A stretch of DNA of 64,000 nt from Geomonas silvestris (GTDB lineage: Bacteria > Desulfobacterota > Desulfuromonadia > Geobacterales > Geobacteraceae): contig NZ_BLXX01000014.1 of assembly GCF_014193515.1 (NCBI RefSeq), positions 1-64,000 on the forward strand, given 5' to 3'. The position numbers and the translations under genes are program-made. Position 1 is the first letter of the stretch, and every line of letters starts with the position of its first letter. This document shows, one piece after another, positions 46,087-55,264 of this stretch. The notes under the pieces were generated by a model. It searched no databases and had not been told where the DNA came from. It saw only the letters and a program-made list of their open reading frames with translations.

Positions 46087-46962
46087 ATGTTCCTGCAACA
46101 GCTTATCAATGGAATAGCCCTCGGCAGCGTGTATTCACTGATCGCACTGGGCTACACCATGGTCTATGGCATCATCACGCTGATCAACTTTGCCCATGGC
46201 GAGATCTTCATGGTCGGGGCCTTCGTCGGTCTGCTGCTGATCTCGGTGGCCAAGGTAAATATCTTCTTCGCAATCATCGGCGCCATGGTCTTCTGTATGG
46301 TGCTGGGTGTGGTCGTGGAGTTGGTCGCCTACCGGGCCCTGCGCAAGTCCTCCCGTCTTTCGGCGCTGATTTCTGCCATCGGCGTCTCGATCTTCCTCTC
46401 TTCCTTGGCCCTGATGGTCTTCGGAGCTGACGCCAAAGGCTTCCCGGACAACGCTTTCCCGGTAACCCAGTTGCACATCGGTAACGCCGATGTCTCCACC
46501 TTGCAGTTGGTCATCATCGCGGTCTCCGCGCTGCTCATGATGGGTCTTGAATTCATCGTCCAGAAGACCAAGATCGGCAAGGCGATGCGCGCCACCTCCG
46601 AGGACTACAACACCTCCGCCCTCATGGGGATCAACGTGAACCGCGTCATCTCCTTCACCTTCGCCCTCGGTTCCGCATTGGCTGCTGCCGGCGGGGTGCT
46701 GGTCGGCGTCCTTTTCAACGCGGTCTCCTTCAACATGGGTCTCATGGCAGGCCTCAAGGCCTTCGCTGCTGCTGTCTTGGGCGGCATCGGCTCCATCCCC
46801 GGCGCCATGCTGGGCGGCCTTCTGCTCGGCGTCTCCGAAGTCTTTGGCGTGGCGATCGGCTACTCTTCCTACCGTGACGCCATCGCGTTCTCCATCCTGG
46901 TGCTCGTGCTCCTCTTGAAGCCTACCGGCCTCTTGGGACAAAAAATAACGAAGAAGGTGTAG
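46087..46962 (+). CDS. livH: Branched-chain amino acid ABC transporter, permease LivH
   Basis: Inner-membrane permease of 291 residues with about eight helices. Starts FLQQLINGIALGSVYSLIAL and YTMVYGIITLINFAHGEI, the LivH signature; the ATPase-contact region reads GKAMRATSEDYNTSALMGIN, and AAVLGGIGSIPGAMLGGLLLG follows. First gene of livHMGF; livM starts 5 nt after its stop. Confidence 0.95.
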   Translation: MFLQQLINGIALGSVYSLIALGYTMVYGIITLINFAHGEIFMVGAFVGLLLISVAKVNIFFAIIGAMVFCMVLGVVVELVAYRALRKSSRLSALISAIGVSIFLSSLALMVFGADAKGFPDNAFPVTQLHIGNADVSTLQLVIIAVSALLMMGLEFIVQKTKIGKAMRATSEDYNTSALMGINVNRVISFTFALGSALAAAGGVLVGVLFNAVSFNMGLMAGLKAFAAAVLGGIGSIPGAMLGGLLLGVSEVFGVAIGYSSYRDAIAFSILVLVLLLKPTGLLGQKITKKV

Positions 46963-46967
46963 ATTCA

Positions 46968-47891
46968 ATGGGTGCTACTTTACAGAGCTTTCTCGCCGGA
47001 TTTGACCCCTATCTGCTGCAGATCCTGGTGAACATCGGGATCGCGATCGTCCTGGCATTGGGACTCAACGTGATCGTCGGCCTCACCGGCCAGCTTTCCT
47101 TGGGGCACGCGGCCTTCATGAGCATCGGCGCCTTCGCCAGTGCGCTGATCACCAACAAGCTCGGGCTCGCCTTCGGGGCGAACCTGATCCTTACCGGTGT
47201 GATCACCGCGGTGGTAGCCGCCATGATCGGCTTCCCGATCCTGCGGCTGACCGGCGATTACCTGGCCATCTGCACCCTCGGTTTCGCCGAGATCGTCAAG
47301 GTCTTCTTCCTGAACTTTGAGCCGGCCAACAAGGCGCTCGGTCTCACGGTTCAGAACGCGAAGACCGAGATCCCCATTCCGATCTGGGTCTTCATCGTCG
47401 CCGTCCTCTCCGTGGTGCTGGTCTCCTTTGTGCAGACCTCGCGCTTCGGTCGCGCGCTGAAGGCGATCCGCGAGGACGAGATCGCGGCCGAGGCTATGGG
47501 GATCAACCTGACCCGGTACAAGATCCAGGCCTTTGCGCTGGGCTCCTTCATGGCAGGCGTCGGCGGCGGGCTCTACGCCCACTTCCTGAGCTACATCAAC
47601 CCGTCCGACTTCGGCTTCCTGAAGTCGGTCGATATCCTCAGCATGGTGGTGCTGGGCGGCCTGGGGAGCGTCCCGGGGACCGTCTTCGGCTCCGCGGTGT
47701 TGGCGAGCGCCCCTGAGTTCCTGCGTTTCATGTCCCAGTACCGCATGCTGGTGTACGGCGCCCTCCTGGTCTTCTTGATGGTGTTCCGCCCCAACGGCCT
47801 CATGGGCGGCGTGAACGTCATGGACCTTTTGCTGCGCGCCATCGGCAAGAAGCCGGCCGGTGTTGCCTTTAAAGAGAAACCTACTACTTAA
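46968..47891 (+). CDS. livM: Branched-chain amino acid ABC transporter, permease LivM
   Basis: Second permease, 307 residues. Marked by ALGLNVIVGLTGQLSLGHAAF, the contact loop RFGRALKAIREDEIAAEAMG and the LGGLGSVPGTVFGSAVL block. It ends in a hydrophilic tail. Gap to livG is 24 nt. Confidence 0.95.
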   Translation: MGATLQSFLAGFDPYLLQILVNIGIAIVLALGLNVIVGLTGQLSLGHAAFMSIGAFASALITNKLGLAFGANLILTGVITAVVAAMIGFPILRLTGDYLAICTLGFAEIVKVFFLNFEPANKALGLTVQNAKTEIPIPIWVFIVAVLSVVLVSFVQTSRFGRALKAIREDEIAAEAMGINLTRYKIQAFALGSFMAGVGGGLYAHFLSYINPSDFGFLKSVDILSMVVLGGLGSVPGTVFGSAVLASAPEFLRFMSQYRMLVYGALLVFLMVFRPNGLMGGVNVMDLLLRAIGKKPAGVAFKEKPTT

Positions 47892-47915
47892 TACTTCACG
47901 ATAGCGAGAGCCAGC

Positions 47916-48684
<769 letters not shown>

Positions 48685-48692
<8 letters not shown>

Positions 48693-49389
48693 GGTCGATA
48701 ATATCTACGTGAACTACGGTGCCATCAAGGCGCTGCAGAATGTCTCCTTCGAGATCAACACCGGCGAAATTGTGGCGCTCATCGGGGCCAACGGCGCCGG
48801 CAAGACCACCATCCTCAACACCATCTCCAACATCGTCCCCTCGGTATCCGGCAAGATCACCTACGAGGGGAAGGACATCACCAAGACCGCGCCGCACGAC
48901 ATCGTGAAGGTAGGTATCTCGCAGGTTCCGGAAGGGCGCCGCGTCTTCGCCAAGATGAGCGTTCTCGAGAACCTGGAGATGGGCGCCTACACCCGCAGCG
49001 ACAAGGCTGAAATCGCTGCCGACATCGAAAAGATCTTCCAGCGCTTCCCGCGTCTTAACGAGCGCAAGAAGCAGCCGGCCAAGACCCTTTCCGGCGGCGA
49101 GCAGCAGATGCTGGCCATGGGGCGCGCGCTGATGAGCCGCCCGAAGCTGCTGCTTTTGGACGAACCGTCCATGGGCCTCGCGCCGATGCTGGTGGAGCAG
49201 ATCTTCCAGATCATCCAGGAGATCAACAAAAGTGGCACCACCATCCTCTTGGTCGAGCAGAACGCCAACATGGCGCTCTCCATCGCGCACCGCGCCTACG
49301 TCCTTGAGACCGGCGAAGTCGTCATGCAGGGAGACGCCAAGGAGCTGGCGCGCAGCCCCGAGGTAAGAAAGGCGTACCTGGGAGAGTAG
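48685..49389 (+). CDS. livF: Branched-chain amino acid ABC transporter, ATPase LivF
   Basis: Second ATPase, 234 residues. VDNIYVNYGAIKALQNVSFE start, Walker A GANGAGKTT, GISQVPEGRRVFAKMSVLEN (Q loop), signature LSGGEQQMLAMGRAL and Walker B LLLDEPSMGLAP; the switch residue is Gln in LVEQNANMAL, usual for LivF. RBS AAAGGAG inside livG. The next exporter gene starts one base after its stop. Confidence 0.96.
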
Positions 49390-49390
49390 T

Positions 49391-50287
49391 GTGCCCGCAG
49401 TTGCGACAAGCAAACCCTGGATAAACCCCTACCTGGCCATCCTGGTAGGGGTTTATGCCGTTTCTTTCTCCTCCATCTTCGTGCGGCTCGCCACGGCCCC
49501 TCCGCTCATCATTGCGGCCTACCGGCTGATCTTCACCTTCTGCATCCTTGCGCCCTTTACTCTGTACGGCGGTGCCGTCGCCCTCAAGAAGATGACCGGG
49601 CGTCAGGTTGCGTTGGCGGCGGGGAGCGGCATCTTCCTCGCCCTGCACTTCGTCACCTGGTTCACCTCCCTTAAATACACCTCCATCGCCAGTTCCGTGG
49701 TGCTTGTCACCACCCAGCCGCTCTTCGTGGTAATCGGCTCCTTTTTGTTCTTTAAGGAGCGCGTGCCGCGTGTGGCCATGTGGGGAGGCTTTCTCGCCAT
49801 GCTTGGGAGCCTGGTCATCGGCGCCACCGACTTCCAGGTCGGCGAGCGCGCCTTTCTGGGGGACCTGTTGGCGCTCTTCTCGGCGGTCATGGTGGCGGGG
49901 TACATGCTGCTCGGGCGCCGGTTGCGCGGCGACGTGGAGATCTCCGGCTACACCTTCGTGACCTACGGAGCCAGTGCGGTCGTGCTTGCGGGGAGTGCTC
50001 TGGCGGGTGGTTTTTCCTTTTATCCGTATCCCGGGCAGGACTGGCTGATCTTCGCGGCCCTTGCCCTGGTCTGCACCGTTTTCGGGCACACCGTCTTCAA
50101 CTGGGTGCTGCGCTACGTCCAGGCATCGGTGGTGTCGGTGAGCATCCTCGGTGAGCCGTTGGGGGCGATTCTCTGGGCCGCGGTGTTTCTGGGCGAGAAC
50201 CCGACGCTGCGCCAAGTCGGCGGCGGCGCGCTCATCTTCGCCGGGCTGTACCTCTTCACCCGTGCGACGGCGCGCAGCGGCGCTTGA
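49391..50287 (+). CDS. DMT-superfamily (EamA) permease
   Basis: Ten-helix EamA exporter of 298 residues with a GTG start. Repeat 1 begins LAILVGVYAVSFSSIFVRLA, repeat 2 LLALFSAVMVAGYMLLGRRL; FTSLKYTSIASSVVLVTTQP is the classic EamA helix 3-4 motif. Starting one nucleotide after livF, it is probably translated with the liv operon; exchange or overflow export of amino acids is a reasonable guess only. Confidence 0.88.
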   Translation: MPAVATSKPWINPYLAILVGVYAVSFSSIFVRLATAPPLIIAAYRLIFTFCILAPFTLYGGAVALKKMTGRQVALAAGSGIFLALHFVTWFTSLKYTSIASSVVLVTTQPLFVVIGSFLFFKERVPRVAMWGGFLAMLGSLVIGATDFQVGERAFLGDLLALFSAVMVAGYMLLGRRLRGDVEISGYTFVTYGASAVVLAGSALAGGFSFYPYPGQDWLIFAALALVCTVFGHTVFNWVLRYVQASVVSVSILGEPLGAILWAAVFLGENPTLRQVGGGALIFAGLYLFTRATARSGA

Positions 50288-50384
50288 GCCAGGCTCACTC
50301 GTCCTCACCCTTTTCCCGGTGGGGGAGGGGAATCCGTTGTGTGGTTTTGTTGTGAGGTCGAGAAATCAGTCACTTGGAGGATGC

Positions 50385-50870
50385 ATGACTACTACTCTTA
50401 GCCCCAGCGCGCAGAAGGTGCAAAAGGCCCTCGCCGGGTTCGGGCTCGACCTGCAGGTAAAGGAACTTACCGACAGCACCCGCACCGCGCAGGATGCGGC
50501 CCAAGCCGTCGGGTGTGATGTCGGGCAGATCGTGAAGTCCCTGGTGTTCCGTGGCAAAAGCAGCGGCGAGGCTGTCTTCGTGGTCGCCAGCGGTGCCAAT
50601 CGGGTGGACGAGAAGGCGCTGGCCGTGCTGGTCGGTGAGAAGATCGAGAAGGCCGATGCCGATTTCGCCCGCGAGAAGACCGGCTTTGCTATCGGTGGTG
50701 TCCCGCCGGTCGGGCACCCCGCGCCGCTGCATACCTTCATCGACGAAGATCTCCTGCAGTATGACGAGGTCTGGGCTGCGGCCGGTACTCCCAACGCCCT
50801 GTTTTCGCTGACGCCTGAGCAGCTCTGCCAGATCACCGCCGGCCAGGTGGTTACCATCAGGAAGGGCTAG
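50385..50870 (+). CDS. YbaK/EbsC-type aminoacyl-tRNA deacylase
   Basis: A 161-residue YbaK/ProX-family protein, a trans-acting editing factor that hydrolyses mischarged tRNA. Features: TRTAQDAAQAVGCDVGQIVKSLVF (with the conserved catalytic Lys), VVASGANRVDEKALAVL, and GFAIGGVPPVGHPAPLHTFID. The tRNA specificity (Cys-tRNA-Pro versus others) cannot be read. The ATG at 50385 with TTGGAGG upstream is preferred over the longer open frame. Confidence 0.9.
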   Translation: MTTTLSPSAQKVQKALAGFGLDLQVKELTDSTRTAQDAAQAVGCDVGQIVKSLVFRGKSSGEAVFVVASGANRVDEKALAVLVGEKIEKADADFAREKTGFAIGGVPPVGHPAPLHTFIDEDLLQYDEVWAAAGTPNALFSLTPEQLCQITAGQVVTIRKG

Positions 50871-51079
50871 CAGGCTCAGCTCCTCTCGTTCCCGTGCCCC
50901 GGCGTGGGAGCGCATCTGGGGACGCTCCCGATGTTCCCGGTCTTCGATGCTCGTTGCGCCCTGTTGCGGATGCGGCAGCGTTCTGCTTTGTGAGTGCTGT
51001 TTGATAAGAATAGACTTTTGTTTGCGTTTTCACTCTCCTGCCCGGAGATAATCTGCCCTAGAAAAGGACGTACCTGTAC

Positions 51080-52441
51080 ATGGAAACCACCAAGGTAAAA
51101 CGTGACAGCTTCACCACCGGTCTTGGCGTCATCGCCGCCACCCTCGGCTCTGCAGTAGGCTTGGGCAACATCTGGAAGTTCCCCGCCTTGACCGGGTTGA
51201 ACGGCGGGGCGGCCTTCATCATCATCTACCTCCTGTCGACCCTCATGGCCGGACTGCCGATCATGATCTCCGAACTCCTCCTGGGGCGGCGCTCCAAGTC
51301 GGATGCTCTCACCACCTTCCGGGTGCTCTATCCGAAGCGGGAGTCTTGGGCGCTCATCGGCGCCGCGGGTGTCGTCTCCGCCTTCCTGATCCTCGCGTTC
51401 TACACCGAGGTCGCCGGCTGGGTCGTGGCTTACGTCTTCAAGGCGCTCTCCGGGAACATCCTCTCCAGTGACCCCAAGGTGACCGGCGCGGCCTTCGAGA
51501 GGCTGATCACCGACCCGTACCAGTCGATCCTGTGGCAGTGCGTCGTGCTGGTCTACGTCGGCATCATCATCATCCTGGGCGTTTCCAAGGGTATCGAAAG
51601 CACCACCAAGAAGCTGATGCCGGTGCTCTTCCTTATCCTGGTCCTCATCGGCATCAGGAACCTGACCCTTCCGGGGGCGGCTGCCGGCCTGAACTTCCTG
51701 TTCCACCCGGACTTCTCGAAGGTCACCGGCGCCGTGGTGCTCACCGCCATGGGCCTTGCCTTCTTCAAGCTCTCCGTCGGCATGGGCACCATGATCACCT
51801 ACGGCAGCTATTTCAGGGACGACCAGAACATCCCGATGACCGCCGTGCGCGTCATGCTGGCCGACCTTACCGTCTCGATCCTGGCCGGCATCGCCATCTT
51901 CCCGGCCGTGTTCACCTACGGCTTCAAGCCGGAGGCCGGCCCGTCGCTCTTGTTCATCACCATCCCGGCGGTCTTCTCCCAGATGCCGTTTGGCCGCGTG
52001 TTCGTCGTCGCCTTCTTCGTATTGGGCGCCATCGCCGCGACCGGGGCCATGCTCTCCATCATGGAGGTGCCGGTTGCCTACCTGCACCAGCGCTTCGGCG
52101 TGTCGCGCGTCAAGGCCACGGTGCTCACCGTGGTGCTCCTGGCGCTGATCGGCTCCACCGCTGCACTCTCCAACAGCGTTCTCGCCAACTTCAAGGTCTT
52201 CGGGATGACCATGTTCGACCTCTACGACTTCCTGACCTCGAACCTGCTCATGCCGCTGGGTGGCCTGTTCATCTGCATCTTCGTAGGCTGGGTCTGGGGC
52301 AAGGAGAAGGTCGCCGCCGTTTTGTCCAACGATGGGGCCTTGCATAATTCCGCGGTTATCTCTATATTCCTGTTCATTGTGCGTTACGTGGCGCCGGTGA
52401 CCATCCTGGTCATCCTGCTGCGGGGATTAAAGATAATCTAG
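51080..52441 (+). CDS. Sodium-dependent transporter, NSS (SNF) family
   Basis: A 453-residue bacterial NSS transporter (LeuT/MhsT-type) for sodium-coupled amino acid uptake. Helix 1 carries the substrate and Na+ site ATLGSAVGLGNIWKFP, followed by NGGAAFIIIYLL. About eleven helices can be traced; LSVGMGTMITYGSYF is helix 6-7. The substrate is unknown. It is followed after 8 nt by rarD. Confidence 0.93.
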   Translation: METTKVKRDSFTTGLGVIAATLGSAVGLGNIWKFPALTGLNGGAAFIIIYLLSTLMAGLPIMISELLLGRRSKSDALTTFRVLYPKRESWALIGAAGVVSAFLILAFYTEVAGWVVAYVFKALSGNILSSDPKVTGAAFERLITDPYQSILWQCVVLVYVGIIIILGVSKGIESTTKKLMPVLFLILVLIGIRNLTLPGAAAGLNFLFHPDFSKVTGAVVLTAMGLAFFKLSVGMGTMITYGSYFRDDQNIPMTAVRVMLADLTVSILAGIAIFPAVFTYGFKPEAGPSLLFITIPAVFSQMPFGRVFVVAFFVLGAIAATGAMLSIMEVPVAYLHQRFGVSRVKATVLTVVLLALIGSTAALSNSVLANFKVFGMTMFDLYDFLTSNLLMPLGGLFICIFVGWVWGKEKVAAVLSNDGALHNSAVISIFLFIVRYVAPVTILVILLRGLKII

Positions 52442-52449
52442 GAGTAGCT

Positions 52450-53376
52450 GTGGCAGAGGCTGTCGGGAGTGGTGAGAGTGGGGTAGGGGGGGAGTCGGCA
52501 CAGCGTCAGGGGGTCTTTTTCGGGTTGGCCGCCTACCTGTGCTGGGGGGTTTTCCCGGTCTACTTCAAGTCGGTACACGTCGTAACACCGCTCGAGATGG
52601 TTTCGCACCGCATCTGCTGGTCGTTAGCTTTTCTGATGATCCTGGTCCTGGGAAAAGGGGCCTGGCGCGACATGCTGCAGCTGTTCGCCAGGCCCAAATC
52701 CCTCGCCGTCCTCTGCCTCTCCACGCTGCTCATCGCCGCCAACTGGCTGGTGTTCATCTACGCCATCAACGCGGGGGAGGTGCTGCAGTCCAGCCTCGGC
52801 TACTTCATAAATCCCCTGGTGAGCGTGCTGCTCGGCTTCGTCTTCTTAAAGGAGCGCCTGGTGCGGGTGCAGTGGGTGAGCATCCTGCTGGCGGCCCTTG
52901 GGGTGGTCTACCTGGCCGTCTCCTTCGGCGTCATGCCCTGGATCTCGCTCCTCCTGGCGGCTACCTTCGGCCTTTACGGGCTGATCCGCAAATCGCTCAA
53001 GGTCGATCCGCTGGTGGGGCTCACCGTCGAGACCCTGCTTCTGGCACCGATTGCCTTCTCCTATCTCCTCTGGATGCAGCGACACGGCAGCGCCGCCTTT
53101 CTCTCGGGGTCTTCCCGGCTCGATTTCCTCATCTCGCTCTCCGGCATCGTAACCGCCGTCCCGCTTTTGCTCTTCATCGGGGCCACCAAGAGGCTGCGCC
53201 TCGCCACCGTCGGCTTTCTGCAGTACATCACGCCGACCCTGCATTTCCTCCTCGCCGTCCTCATCTACGGGGAGACCTTCACCCATGCCCACCTGGTGAG
53301 CTTCGGCTTCATCTGGTGCGGCCTCGCCCTCTACTCCTTCAACGCCTATAAAAGCGTCAGAGAAAAGACCGTTTAA
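52450..53376 (+). CDS. rarD: RarD-type EamA permease
   Basis: A 308-residue RarD-like permease. GVFFGLAAYLCWGVFPVYFK, FTPLE-type helix 2 (VVTPLEMVSHRICWSLAF), NWLVFIYAINAGEVLQSSLGYFINPL and LRLATVGFLQYITPTLHFLL are hallmarks. The GTG start has AGGAG 5-6 nt upstream, and the first ~20 residues are Gly/Ser-rich. Co-directional with the NSS transporter; function unknown in general for the family. Confidence 0.9.
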   Translation: MAEAVGSGESGVGGESAQRQGVFFGLAAYLCWGVFPVYFKSVHVVTPLEMVSHRICWSLAFLMILVLGKGAWRDMLQLFARPKSLAVLCLSTLLIAANWLVFIYAINAGEVLQSSLGYFINPLVSVLLGFVFLKERLVRVQWVSILLAALGVVYLAVSFGVMPWISLLLAATFGLYGLIRKSLKVDPLVGLTVETLLLAPIAFSYLLWMQRHGSAAFLSGSSRLDFLISLSGIVTAVPLLLFIGATKRLRLATVGFLQYITPTLHFLLAVLIYGETFTHAHLVSFGFIWCGLALYSFNAYKSVREKTV

Positions 53377-53503
53377 GTCGAGCCGTTCTGTGGCTGAGGA
53401 GTCGTTTCCTCGCTTCGTTCTGAGTTCTTTGCCGTTGCCGCTCAACGACGTGACCGCTCGGTGCTTTTCCTCTGTCGTTCCACTATCCTCTCTTGCATAT
53501 CCC

Positions 53504-53519
53504 ATGCATTTGTGCATAA
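53504..53519. promoter_or_regulatory. Palindromic site upstream of the sigma-54 activator gene
   Basis: ATGCA-TTTG-TGCATAA, a TGCA-N4-TGCA palindrome 35 nt before the activator ATG. An almost identical site is found before putA (55020-55035). A further TGCA half lies just upstream (53494-53497). Confidence 0.6.
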
Positions 53520-53553
53520 TGGGGCGTCCGGCAAAATCTTCGAGGTTTAGTGC

Positions 53554-55005
53554 ATGTCCGATACCCTGAACAACGATTCCAGCTCCCTTACCGTCGAGGA
53601 GCTCGCCCGCCAGATGCGGGCCTTCCAGGAACAGACCCGCGAGCTCGACGCCATCATCGACTCCTCCTCGGACGGGCTCTGGATCTGCGACGCCGAGGCG
53701 CGGGTGATCCGCATCAACCCGGCCTCGGAGCGCATCAACAACATCCGTGCCGGCGAGGTCGTCGGCAAGAACATGCGGGAACTTTTGGAGCAGGGGTTCA
53801 TCGACCGGTCGGCAGCCCTCGAGGCGCTCACCTCGCGCTCCGTGGTGAGCCAGCTGCAAAACCGGGAAGGGCGCAAGTTGATCTCTACGGGCACCCCGGT
53901 CTTCGACGAGGGCGGCCAGGTGATCCGCGTGGTGGTGAGCGAACGGGACATCACTGAGATCGACAACCTGCAGCGCGAACTTGAAGAGCAGGAGGCGATC
54001 CGGGACCAGTTCCGCAGCCACATGCTGGAGATGCGCCAGGCGGACCTGGAATCGCGGCGCGTCATCGCGCGCAGCCCGGCCATGCTGAAGGCGCTGCGCC
54101 AGGCGCTCAAGGTGAGCGCGGTCAACTCGACGGTGCTGATCCTCGGCGAATCCGGGGTAGGGAAGGGGCTCATCGCCGACCTGATCCAGAAGAACTCGAG
54201 CCGCGCCGAGAAACCGCTCATCGAGATCAACTGCGGCGCCATCCCCGAATCCCTCATCGAATCCGAGCTGTTCGGCTATGAGAAGGGGGCCTTTACCGGC
54301 GCGCAGTCCGGCGGCAAACCGGGTTACCTGGAGCTTGCCGACGGCGGCATCCTCTTCCTCGACGAGATCGCGGAGCTCCCACCCGCGGCCCAGGTGAAGC
54401 TCCTGCGCTTCCTGGAAAACGGCCGGGTGATCCGCCTGGGCGGGACCAAGGCGCGCCACCTGGACGTGAGGATCCTCGCCGCCACGCATCGCAACCTCGA
54501 GGAGATGGTAAAGCAGGGGAGCTTCCGGCTCGATCTCTACTACCGCCTCAACGTGATCCCGATCCACGTTCCGGCCTTGCGCGACCGCAAGGACTGCATC
54601 CTGCCGCTGATCCGGCACTACATGGACCTCTTCGGCGAGCGGGACTCGATCCGCAAGCGGCTGACCCGCGCTGCCCAGGATGCGCTTTTGGCCTACGACT
54701 ACCCCGGCAACGTGCGCCAGCTCATGAACATCTGCGAGCGCCTGGTGGTCATGACCGAGGGGAACCTGATCGACCTCAAGGATTTACCCGCCGAGATCGC
54801 CGCAGGCGGCAGCGCCACCCCCGGCCCGAGTGCGGTCTGGCCCGAGGAGATGACCCTCCAGGAAACCCTGGACAGCGTCGAGCGCTCCGTGCTGCAGAAG
54901 GCGCTGGCGAAGTACGGGAACCAGGTGAAGATGGCCGAAGCGCTCGGCGTGAACCAATCGACGATCGCCCGGAAATTGAAGCGGCACGGGCTGGGAACTA
55001 CCTAA
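53554..55005 (+). CDS. PAS-containing sigma-54-dependent activator
   Basis: A 483-residue enhancer-binding protein. PAS domain at ~37-145 (DSSSDGLWICDAEARVIRIN), a short coiled-coil linker (~145-175), AAA+ domain with Walker A GESGVGKG (~199), intact GAFTGA loop (~246), Walker B GGILFLDEIAEL and arginine finger region, then a Fis-type HTH (VKMAEALGVNQSTIARKLKR). No receiver domain, so it senses a ligand or redox cue. It lies directly upstream of putA, whose promoter has a -24/-12 element, so it is the probable proline-catabolism regulator. Confidence 0.92.
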   Translation: MSDTLNNDSSSLTVEELARQMRAFQEQTRELDAIIDSSSDGLWICDAEARVIRINPASERINNIRAGEVVGKNMRELLEQGFIDRSAALEALTSRSVVSQLQNREGRKLISTGTPVFDEGGQVIRVVVSERDITEIDNLQRELEEQEAIRDQFRSHMLEMRQADLESRRVIARSPAMLKALRQALKVSAVNSTVLILGESGVGKGLIADLIQKNSSRAEKPLIEINCGAIPESLIESELFGYEKGAFTGAQSGGKPGYLELADGGILFLDEIAELPPAAQVKLLRFLENGRVIRLGGTKARHLDVRILAATHRNLEEMVKQGSFRLDLYYRLNVIPIHVPALRDRKDCILPLIRHYMDLFGERDSIRKRLTRAAQDALLAYDYPGNVRQLMNICERLVVMTEGNLIDLKDLPAEIAAGGSATPGPSAVWPEEMTLQETLDSVERSVLQKALAKYGNQVKMAEALGVNQSTIARKLKRHGLGTT

Positions 55006-55019
55006 AGCCCGTGCTCAAT

Positions 55020-55035
55020 ATGCAGTAGTGCATAA
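55020..55035. promoter_or_regulatory. Candidate enhancer (UAS) upstream of putA
   Basis: ATGCA-GTAG-TGCATAA, matching the site before the activator gene in all but the four central bases and located ~153 nt before the -24 GG. The distance is usual for sigma-54 enhancers. Confidence 0.6.
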
Positions 55036-55186
55036 CGAAGCTCCGCTCATTCCGGGACTCCCTCCGGCTCCGCCTCGCTTTTTCCCGCCACAACGTGCCA
55101 TCCCTCCGGCTAACTAGCTGAAAAGTCATATACGGATTTCTAGCGTCCGCCATTTCGCCGTTCCGGCAGTCTCATCTCCCGCCTCG

Positions 55187-55201
55187 TGGCACGCCTTGTG
55201 C
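55187..55201 (+). promoter_or_regulatory. Sigma-54 promoter of putA
   Basis: TGGCACGCCTTGTGC: GG (55188-55189), exactly ten nt, GC (55200-55201), with the consensus TGGCAC at -24. Transcription should start near 55213, ~52 nt before the putA ATG. Confidence 0.8.
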
Positions 55202-55264
55202 TAATATATTCCCTGGTTATCAATTTAGTGCACCTCGTGGCAAACCATAGACAAGGAGCTTTTG

